Positions 28,361 to 34,441 of a stretch of DNA of 34,441 bases are shown here, piece after piece; the stretch's first letter is position 1, and each line of letters starts with the position of its first letter. The DNA is from a virus, in IMG/VR virus record IMGVR_UViG_3300046095_000113, positions 1 through 34,441 of that record; one strand, 5' to 3'. The notes below the pieces were generated by a model that worked only from the letters and a program-made list of their open reading frames with translations, was not told where the DNA came from and did not search any database. Both the position numbers and the translations under genes were made by a program.

Positions 28361-30273
28361 CAGACTGTTCTAACTGTTACTAATAAGATTCCGCCAAATC
28401 CAGTAAACCTTTTATCGGTAGGGGTTTTGTTTACAAAGTCCATTTCTTCAATCAATCCAATGTAAACTTCTCCGGTACGAAAGTCCTCAACTCTGACTGT
28501 ATTGCCTTGGTTTTCCAAGGTTTCTATGTTATATAATCTGTCGTAGGCTCGTCCGTCATAACCAACTTCATTACCAAAGGCATCTGATTCGTGGTCATAG
28601 CAGGCTAAAGGATATTGAATTAAACGCTGGCGTGGTATGCCAGGTAATGATTTAAGTTGGTAGCCAGTAAACAAAGGTCCTAATAAAGCATTGGTACTCG
28701 ATCTGTTTACTGTAAACTTAAATGCTAAATACTGTTGAGCACCGGCAGGGTATGGAATACCAATCTCTTCTACGCCAGTACCTTGTGCAAAGGTTCCAAT
28801 ATTGTATTCTATTCCAAAACTATCTATTGAGTTGATCTGGAAAGCACCGTTTGCGGTATCAATCTTTGGTAACAGCAACTTGAATATCTTATTTTCTAAT
28901 GTGTTATATCTGATGTAACCAGTTTGTAGATAACCACTAGCCACTAATGATGTAGTTGATTCAGCCCAAACATCATTACCTGTAGTAAATGCTATACGAT
29001 CTGAGTTGCCAAAGAAAGCAATCTGATTAGCAGTAGCACTAATACCGGAGGCAATTAAATCCCAAGCATAAGGAAATAGTATTGCGTTACCGATAACTGT
29101 GGATAAGTCTATGCGAAGCAACCCTGCTTCGCCATCTACTGTGGTAGTTACATAGGCAAAGCGATCAGCAAAAGATACGTCATTACAGGCAGCATCGCTG
29201 TAAAGTAATGGACCGTAGGAGATATCTCCATCTGCTGATACAACACCAACCCGTACTCCCTTGCTGGTAGCAAGGACTGCATAGGTTCCAAGGTAAACAT
29301 CAAAGCCATTGATCCGCTCACCTGTTGGTAAATCAACAGTGACGGTAGGTACATTTAACTCTGGGAATCCAAGTGAGTTAGGTGTAGTTGGATCTAAAGT
29401 AATCTTAAATATGGAACTTGAGGTTCCATTAGGATCATATCCTGCTACATAGATAGCAGCCGGTCCCTCAGCGATAGCAGACCAGATCCACGCTGAGTTC
29501 GGATGGGTATATAAAGCAGTAGGTAATGCAGCAGAAGCCGTAGCGTTAGCATTAAGTTCATATAAAACATTTTCCTTAGCCAACAGTAACCGTTGTTTAA
29601 CATAACGGATAGTGGCTCTAGTTGTAGAAGGAGTGTTGTAGATCTCAGAGTCTGCTGGAGATGCTCCTACGGAGCCTCTGTGTACCTTTGTAGCGTTAAT
29701 AAAGTAAAAGTTAGATCCATCAGTGGTAAGTGAATAGATGGTTGAAGGAGTACCGGCTTGGCTAATAGTCGAAGATGATCCAGCAGAAGTAATCTTTTTT
29801 AATGCGGTACCATCTGTAATGTAGATGCAATCATTGGTACCATCATTAACACCAAGTAACTGACCTGCCACAGCACCATCATAAAATATTGCTGTATCAT
29901 TAAGAAGAGTTGCCTGACCTTTGGTCCATATATCTAAACCTTTAGACTCAGTAAACTGAAATCGCAAAGATTCATCTTGAGCAGGCTCAAAATACTTAAT
30001 CCCCGCTCCTAAGTGGAACGAGGATTGGGATCTAAACCACCAGCCAGTGAGCGACTGCTCACCCGCTTCTCGCGTTTGGTCAAACTGTTGCTTTCGATAC
30101 TGAGCAGTTACTCTACGATAAGGAGTCTCATCACTGGTACTCATAAAGAATGGTTGAGTATTGATTGCTACATCGTAGCCAAAGTCAGAAGGTTGATATG
30201 AAACAGATGCCGCAGGGTTTGATAATGGAAAAGCAATATTAAAATATTCTCCACCCTCAGTAATATCAGCCAT
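28360..30273 (-). CDS. Tail protein with beta-propeller-like repeats (nozzle or stopper candidate), 637 aa
   Basis: The protein is almost entirely beta, with many short strands and recurrent YI-DGT, VYVAGYDPNG and YVTTTVDGEAGLLRIDL-type turns, as in a beta-propeller. The C-terminal ~110 residues (YPLACYDHESDAFGNEVGYD, then VRVEDFRTGEVYIGLIEEMD) form a separate beta domain ending GGILLVTVRTV. It follows the adaptor and fibre genes, so a short-tail nozzle (gp12/TubB-like) or receptor-binding role is likely. AGGAG precedes the ATG. The family is inferred from fold pattern, not a diagnostic motif. Confidence 0.65.
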   Translation of the reverse strand: MADITEGGEYFNIAFPLSNPAASVSYQPSDFGYDVAINTQPFFMSTSDETPYRRVTAQYRKQQFDQTREAGEQSLTGWWFRSQSSFHLGAGIKYFEPAQDESLRFQFTESKGLDIWTKGQATLLNDTAIFYDGAVAGQLLGVNDGTNDCIYITDGTALKKITSAGSSSTISQAGTPSTIYSLTTDGSNFYFINATKVHRGSVGASPADSEIYNTPSTTRATIRYVKQRLLLAKENVLYELNANATASAALPTALYTHPNSAWIWSAIAEGPAAIYVAGYDPNGTSSSIFKITLDPTTPNSLGFPELNVPTVTVDLPTGERINGFDVYLGTYAVLATSKGVRVGVVSADGDISYGPLLYSDAACNDVSFADRFAYVTTTVDGEAGLLRIDLSTVIGNAILFPYAWDLIASGISATANQIAFFGNSDRIAFTTGNDVWAESTTSLVASGYLQTGYIRYNTLENKIFKLLLPKIDTANGAFQINSIDSFGIEYNIGTFAQGTGVEEIGIPYPAGAQQYLAFKFTVNRSSTNALLGPLFTGYQLKSLPGIPRQRLIQYPLACYDHESDAFGNEVGYDGRAYDRLYNIETLENQGNTVRVEDFRTGEVYIGLIEEMDFVNKTPTDKRFTGFGGILLVTVRTV

Positions 30274-30370
30274 TATTCTCCTTTGGTTTTAACTGTTCAT
30301 CTAATGGGTCAGATCTATATTCCCAAGTAGGAAGATCTTCTGTTGTGCAATTACCTGTTAGTAAAGACAT
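30266..30370 (-). CDS. Tiny hypothetical protein, 34 aa
   Basis: The frame MSLLTGNCTTEDLPTWEYRS then DPLDEQLKPKENNG fills the gap between the fibre and propeller genes. Its ATG lies one base after the fibre stop and its end covers the ribosome site of the propeller gene, so it may mainly serve coupling. No Shine-Dalgarno of its own. Confidence 0.45.
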   Translation of the reverse strand: MSLLTGNCTTEDLPTWEYRSDPLDEQLKPKENNG

Positions 30371-30371
30371 A

Positions 30372-31286
30372 TTAAGATGTTATATTTCCCACTAAAAGAA
30401 AATTGTTTGAGGATGTGCAAATTAAAGAAGCAGCGCTGTACTGAGCAGTTAATTTTAAGGTAGTTGAAGGTTGGATTACCGAGGTTCCATCAGAGGCTAC
30501 AGTAACTTGACCTGCACCTAGTTGTGCTAAATGAATTTGATCTCCGGCGCTAAAAATTGCATTAGGTACGGTTAAAGTAATTGGGTTTGCGTTAGTTAAA
30601 GTAACTACTTTGTTTAGATCTGCGGCTACCAAAGTATAGGTAGTTCCAGTTTGTGCATTGAGTCCTAGACGAGCAAGTGCCAAAGGCACTGCGTTGGCTT
30701 GTACAGTACCAGTTCCCTTGGGAACTAGGTTAAGGCTGATATTGGTATCTCCACCAGTAGCAGCAATACTTGGTGTACCAGTAGTAGCAGCGTTAGTTAC
30801 AGTAAGTTCATTTACTGCACTGGCTGTTGTGGTAAATTTAATCTCTTCATTACCGTTAGCATCAGCAATAAATCCACCGTTGACAAATTTAGGTGCGGTA
30901 AGGGTTTTGTTAGATAGAGTAGAAGCGCTAGTTTCAGTAATAGATGCGTTAACTCCATCTTCAAAGCGCTGAGCATCATTACCAGTAAATACGTGTTGAA
31001 CAGTTGCTCCGGTATTGTGAGCAATACCAGAAACGCCAGCAGTACCAGTACCAGCCTGTCCTCTGGATATTGTAAGAGTATCGCTAGATACCGCAGTTAC
31101 ATAAACAATTTCTTCACTGGATGTCTCTGGATCAATGGCCAAAGCAAAAGTATCACCTGTTGTTAAAGTTACACCACCCATCAGGGTAATACCGGTACCA
31201 GATGCAACAGTCATAGAAGTCGCTGTAGAGTTTATGGAACTTGCTAGTGTGGTATCAATAGAGATTGTCGAGTATTTTCTTGCCAT
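30372..31286 (-). CDS. Tail-fibre-like protein, 304 aa
   Basis: Beta-rich and Thr/Ala/Gly/Asn-rich throughout. Residues ~1-105 contain strand repeats including EEIVYVTAVSSDTLTISRGQ, typical of phage fibre shaft/attachment domains. The middle has LSNKTLTAPKFVNGG, a motif common in fibres. The C-terminal ~90 residues (TTYTLVAADLNKVVTLTNAN, then AGDQIHLAQLGAGQVTVASD) form a beta module that recurs in fibre and tail proteins of aquatic phages. It probably contacts the host surface. Confidence 0.7.
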   Translation of the reverse strand: MARKYSTISIDTTLASSINSTATSMTVASGTGITLMGGVTLTTGDTFALAIDPETSSEEIVYVTAVSSDTLTISRGQAGTGTAGVSGIAHNTGATVQHVFTGNDAQRFEDGVNASITETSASTLSNKTLTAPKFVNGGFIADANGNEEIKFTTTASAVNELTVTNAATTGTPSIAATGGDTNISLNLVPKGTGTVQANAVPLALARLGLNAQTGTTYTLVAADLNKVVTLTNANPITLTVPNAIFSAGDQIHLAQLGAGQVTVASDGTSVIQPSTTLKLTAQYSAASLICTSSNNFLLVGNITS

Positions 31287-31292
31287 TTTTAC

Positions 31293-32189
31293 CTACTTTG
31301 TATAGTGAAGACGGATTGGGTATTTGTCTTGTAACTTTAATGCTTCCTCGTTCAAACGATTTTGGTAAACCGCATAGATATAACGAGATGATGATGTACC
31401 AGCAGTTGAAGGGATCTTGCTATCTTGAGAATCTGCTTCCGCAGAGGTAAGATTGATACGACCTGAATCAATATATGAAAGCAACTTATAGGCTGCGCCT
31501 AGAGTAATAACATCTCTACAGGTTTCAGGTAATCCTGAAACATCTGCAAAATCATCAGTAGATGAATCTAAAGTAGTAGGTGTGCTGGTGTAGTAAACCT
31601 GCACTGTACGTCCTGGCTGGATATTTTCATAGATATTTACAGTATTTGTACTGTTAAAGGTAGAGATATTAGCCATCGGATCTGCTCGCCATTTGTTAAC
31701 TGGTAGCCACTCTTGGCTAGAACCTGTGGTTTGCCAAGAGATATAAAGGATTGACTCTAAATCATCAGGCAACGGATAGGTAGTTTGTGCTGCGTTAAAG
31801 GTAAAGATGGCAGATGAGACTGCCCAAAGTTTAGGATAGACACTGTTGATAGTGTCATTGATAGCCTGCTTGACCATCATTCTAGGGAAGGTAGGACTTA
31901 AAGTAATCTGTGCATACTGAGCGTGTGGTGCAGGTGTGGAGTTTTGGAAGCCACGACCAAAACCTGGAGCAGCGTTTAATGTGTTGTTTGTCTTGACAAA
32001 GTTGTCAATCCAGATGAGTTCATCATCAATCTCAATAATACCCTTTGCTAAGTTAGATGAAGAGCCAACCTGAATAGCGGTATCAGTGGTGGTGATAGCA
32101 GCGTTTAGATAAGTAATTCGATCCTGACGCAGAGTGTAGCCTGCTAGGTTTGATCGTACCTCATCTATCATATCCGATAGTGTTGCCAT
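31293..32189 (-). CDS. Tail adaptor / head-tail connector-like protein, 298 aa
   Basis: The start MATLSDMIDEVRSNLAGYTL is followed by TDTAIQVGSSSNLAKGIIEI and DELIWIDNF, then a helical region (MMVKQAINDTINSVYPKLWA) and a conserved-looking PLPDDLESILYISWQ segment. This is the layout of tail tubular A-like adaptor proteins of short-tailed phages that bind under the portal. The C-terminus is helical (YQNRLNEEALKLQDKYP). The role is inferred from pattern and position next to the fibre and propeller genes. Confidence 0.6.
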   Translation of the reverse strand: MATLSDMIDEVRSNLAGYTLRQDRITYLNAAITTTDTAIQVGSSSNLAKGIIEIDDELIWIDNFVKTNNTLNAAPGFGRGFQNSTPAPHAQYAQITLSPTFPRMMVKQAINDTINSVYPKLWAVSSAIFTFNAAQTTYPLPDDLESILYISWQTTGSSQEWLPVNKWRADPMANISTFNSTNTVNIYENIQPGRTVQVYYTSTPTTLDSSTDDFADVSGLPETCRDVITLGAAYKLLSYIDSGRINLTSAEADSQDSKIPSTAGTSSSRYIYAVYQNRLNEEALKLQDKYPIRLHYTK

Positions 32190-32191
32190 TG

Positions 32192-33244
32192 TTACCTTTC
32201 ATACCATCCGTTGTTCCAGAGTGTTAATAGCCTTGTAAAGTATTTTTCGTATTGCGGTTGTATTGCCTCTAGTGAGTAGTTTTGTACAGCCCTATTGTGT
32301 ATAACAGTTGGATCTAATGTCCACACGTTATCCACAGCCTTACAGAACTCATCAAAAGTTCTACATCTATATCCTGTAACCCCGTGTAGATTAGTTTCTA
32401 CAAAGGCACCCCAGTCAGTGGTGATTGTCGGAGTTCCAGTGAAGTGTGCCTCTGGCACAATGTTTCCAAAAGGTTCTATATAAAGCGTTGGTGCCAGCAA
32501 AGCCTGCGCTTTGCCCATTAGTTCGGCTCTCTTTTGTGCGCCGACTACTCCAACATATTCCACACCTTTAGGTGGATCTCCAGGTCCTGCCATTACCAAA
32601 GTCTTACCAAGTTCTTTAGCAACTTGGACTGCTATATCTATTCCTTTACGGGGAATGATTCTTCCGACATAGAGCAAGTAATCTTCTTTATCCAGGCATA
32701 GTGGAAAATCTGTTTGCTCAAAGTATCCAGGAATAACAGTGTCAAAGAATTGTCCATCTACTTGTGTCGGATCTTTATATCCAGCGTAATTACTGTGCAT
32801 CCAGGAGTAAGACTCCCAGACTCTGTACTTAGCAAAGGTGGCTCCGTAGCCAATACCAAACTCTACCGAGATGTATTGAGGTAACGCTTGAGCAATTTGC
32901 CTATGAGCCGTCCCGCCAATAAAGCAAAGGAAATCTTTTTCCTGCGCCCTAGCGCTGATCTCAGCAATAACATTTTTAGTAAAGTGTTGCCAGTGTGGCA
33001 GGTTTGTGTCGAAGGATGCGCTGGTGTAGTGCTTTCCATTTAATGATTCCTCACGCATCTTCTCATCTATGCAGGTAATTAACTCCGTACAAGGAGCATC
33101 GTTATATTCTCCAGCGTATAGATAGACGGTATGACCTGCCTCATACATCATCTTAGAGAACAGTCTTACCTTTTGGGTAAAGGCACAGGACATATATTCA
33201 GTTGTAGTTTGAGCGTGTGGTAAACCTACGATATGGAATCTCAT
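32192..33244 (-). CDS. GT-B glycosyltransferase, family-4-like, 350 aa
   Basis: The C-terminal half has the Rossmann-like donor-binding domain of GT4 enzymes: LLYVGRIIPRKGIDIAVQVA (191-210), TLVMAGPGDPP, and the E-x7-E motif E257-PFGNIVP-E265 that binds the nucleotide sugar. The N-terminus begins MRFHIVGLPH with a histidine often seen in GT4 proteins. It transfers a sugar to an unknown acceptor: virion protein, phage DNA base or host surface polymer. It sits inside the tail operon between small virion genes and the adaptor gene. Confidence 0.85.
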   Translation of the reverse strand: MRFHIVGLPHAQTTTEYMSCAFTQKVRLFSKMMYEAGHTVYLYAGEYNDAPCTELITCIDEKMREESLNGKHYTSASFDTNLPHWQHFTKNVIAEISARAQEKDFLCFIGGTAHRQIAQALPQYISVEFGIGYGATFAKYRVWESYSWMHSNYAGYKDPTQVDGQFFDTVIPGYFEQTDFPLCLDKEDYLLYVGRIIPRKGIDIAVQVAKELGKTLVMAGPGDPPKGVEYVGVVGAQKRAELMGKAQALLAPTLYIEPFGNIVPEAHFTGTPTITTDWGAFVETNLHGVTGYRCRTFDEFCKAVDNVWTLDPTVIHNRAVQNYSLEAIQPQYEKYFTRLLTLWNNGWYER

Positions 33245-33248
33245 AGGA

Positions 33249-33593
33249 TTACTCTACAGGTAAAGACTCCCAAGTAAGGGTTTCTTCATTCCAAGAATAT
33301 CTTTCACCATCTGTTGGATACGCCACTGGTGCGTTCCATAGATAGGTATCTGCATCTTTAATCCAAGATGGATATGGCTGTGGGGCATAGAAACCTACGC
33401 CATCCCATTCATACCCGATACCAGCATAATTCTTATGTAGAGCAGTTCCACCTTCGCGGCTGTTCACTCCACCTTGTGTGTTGTAGGAAGTTTGTATCCA
33501 CTCACCACCGAGGTTTGCCTGACACCATTCTTTAGAATCGGCAACAATAACTTGTGTCACAATTCCGTCTTCTACTTTTGCATAATGAGCCAT
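33249..33593 (-). CDS. Small virion-associated protein of the pelagic-phage type, 114 aa
   Basis: The sequence MAHYAKVEDGIVTQVIVADS, GGEWIQTSYNTQGG, NYAGIGYEWDGVGFYAPQPY and PYPSWIKDADTYLWNAPVAY matches a protein family I associate with marine and freshwater phages next to tail or fibre genes, most often as a structural or unknown protein. The length is normal. It precedes the glycosyltransferase gene in the same operon, 4 bp apart. Confidence 0.75.
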   Translation of the reverse strand: MAHYAKVEDGIVTQVIVADSKEWCQANLGGEWIQTSYNTQGGVNSREGGTALHKNYAGIGYEWDGVGFYAPQPYPSWIKDADTYLWNAPVAYPTDGERYSWNEETLTWESLPVE

Positions 33594-33595
33594 TG

Positions 33596-33793
33596 TTATT
33601 CCTTATCTTCGCCGTAGAGTGTAGATGTATTTACCAGTTTGACATCACGCTTTGTGACGATGCCACCTTTGTCATCTAGTTGAGTCTTGGCAGTTGCTTC
33701 ATTGTCAGCGATGATGTGAACCAACATAGTCACTTCAAAACTGAAACATTGTGTTGCCTTTACTTCTTTGATTTTGCTTACATTACTTTTCAT
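33596..33793 (-). CDS. Small hypothetical protein, 65 aa
   Basis: The frame begins MKSNVSKIKEVKATQCFSFE, continues VTMLVHIIADNEATAKTQLD and ends LVNTSTLYGEDKE. A beta-beta-helix-beta pattern is likely. AGGA precedes the ATG at 33793. It lies between the fibre gene and the pelagic-type protein. No function recognised. Confidence 0.65.
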   Translation of the reverse strand: MKSNVSKIKEVKATQCFSFEVTMLVHIIADNEATAKTQLDDKGGIVTKRDVKLVNTSTLYGEDKE

Positions 33794-33805
33794 ATTGTCC
33801 TCCCG

Positions 33806-34441
33806 TTAGATTGCATATCTTACAATGACGATACCAGAGCCACCTGCTCCGCTTGGACTTGCTGTTCCACTATTTGCAGGGCTACCGCCACCGCCACCGC
33901 CAAGATTTGTTGTGCCAGCAACTGCGTTTGTGCCTAATCTATTACCGCCCTTACCACCACCGCCTGTACCACCTGCTGCGCCAGTAGTTGTAGTTGAGTT
34001 ACCACCACCGCCACCACCGCCAGCGTAGGTCACAGAAGAACCTGAAATAGATGTTGCTCCACCAGCACCACCTGCGCCCGGTGTAGCAAAACTAGAACTG
34101 CTAGTTCCTACTGCACCTGCACCACCACCACCTGCACCAGCACTTGTTGATGCGCCTGATGTATCACCACCACCTGCAAAACCTTGATTTGCTGTACCAG
34201 CACCACCTAATGTACTTGTAGCATCTGCGGAGGTTCCACCGCCTGAGCCACCTATTGCACCGCCATTTACACCACCATTACCACCACCACCGCCACCTGT
34301 TGATGTAATTGTAGAAAATACAGAGTTGGAACCATTTACGCCTACTGCGTTATTAGTTGCTTGTGATGCGCCACCAGCACCGATAGTTGCTGTGTAAGAA
34401 GTTCCTGCTGTAAGTGATAGAGCAGTTTCTAGTGAACCACC
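33806..34441 (-). CDS. Glycine-rich tail fibre / adhesin, partial (211 aa visible), cut by the right edge
   Basis: The frame is open to the window edge; the N-terminus is missing. The visible part is dominated by poly-Gly runs separated by Ser/Thr/Ala/Asn segments (for example NSTTTTGAAGGTGGGGKGGN), with SLTAGTSYTATIGAGG near the start of the visible part, and ends SGIVIVRYAI. This is the phage glycine-rich fibre/adhesin type, in which poly-Gly loops form the host-contact surface. The repeats are GGT/GGC codons, so the region is prone to slippage. It belongs to the tail operon. Confidence 0.8.
   Translation of the reverse strand, partial: GGSLETALSLTAGTSYTATIGAGGASQATNNAVGVNGSNSVFSTITSTGGGGGGNGGVNGGAIGGSGGGTSADATSTLGGAGTANQGFAGGGDTSGASTSAGAGGGGAGAVGTSSSSFATPGAGGAGGATSISGSSVTYAGGGGGGGNSTTTTGAAGGTGGGGKGGNRLGTNAVAGTTNLGGGGGGSPANSGTASPSGAGGSGIVIVRYAI

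Noticed and set aside
1-34441. Complete circular genome closed by joining the two edges
   Set aside because: Joining the edges would run the small basic protein directly into the middle of the glycine-rich fibre. The frames happen to agree, but the product would lack the fibre N-terminus and the small protein's C-terminus, so sequence is missing. No terminal repeat was seen.
1-34441. Temperate lifestyle
   Set aside because: No integrase, excisionase, Cro/CI-type repressor, ParA/ParB or attachment site was recognised. The missing part of the genome could still hold them, so this is absence of evidence within the window only.

Overview
The window is part of the genome of a double-stranded DNA phage of an actinobacterium. 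Three things show this: a complete virion gene set (large terminase, portal, scaffold, N4-gp56-like major capsid protein, tail adaptor, tail and fibre proteins); phage replication and lysis genes; and a WhiB-type iron-sulphur regulator (25409-25690), a family confined to Actinobacteria and their phages. The AT-leaning coding style, together with gene families I associate with pelagic phages (the FYAPQPYPSW protein at 33249, glycine-rich fibre ending GIVIVRY), suggests a freshwater planktonic actinobacterial host. That habitat is inference. No tape-measure gene was recognised. The tail genes look like short-tail adaptor and nozzle proteins and there are very long internal-virion-type proteins, so a podovirus-like particle is the best guess.

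Layout. (1) Late region, minus strand, from terL (start 16250) leftwards to base 1: terL, a basic protein, portal, small proteins, a 1610-aa virion protein, three more long helical proteins, scaffold, major capsid protein and a run of small overlapping genes; the last is cut by the window edge. (2) A 700-bp non-coding, hairpin-rich control region (16251-16946) with two perfect tandem DnaA boxes next to terL and a strong sigma-70-like promoter pointing the other way. (3) A plus-strand cassette (16947-20899) of about 15 mostly tiny genes, several separated by structured intergenic elements and AAGGGG Shine-Dalgarno sites. It includes a short two-domain sliding-clamp-like protein and ends with a secreted lytic transglycosylase that has a second gene-like frame nested in it. 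(4) A bidirectional terminator (20955-20990). (5) A minus-strand replication and regulation operon (27040 to 20989): Cas4/RecB-like nuclease, Zn-binding protein, WhiB, DnaB/RecA-like helicase, small proteins, Holliday-junction-type nuclease, a primase split into two frames, a MazG-like protein, a sigma factor, another nuclease and an FmdB zinc ribbon. (6) A divergent intergenic region and one plus-strand gene (27263-27487). (7) Tail and lysis region on the minus strand from the right edge to a terminator at 27493-27529: glycine-rich fibre (cut), small proteins, glycosyltransferase, tail adaptor, fibre, beta-propeller-like tail protein, membrane protein, M15 endolysin and a small hydrophobic protein.

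Both edges cut minus-strand late genes, so (1) and (7) are probably one late transcription unit interrupted by the window boundary of a circularly permuted genome or larger contig. A DNA polymerase, a small terminase and an integrase were not recognised. The phage carries its own clamp, primase and helicase but no polymerase in this window, so it may use the host polymerase or encode one in the missing part. All functional calls come from reading motifs by eye; no database search was run.
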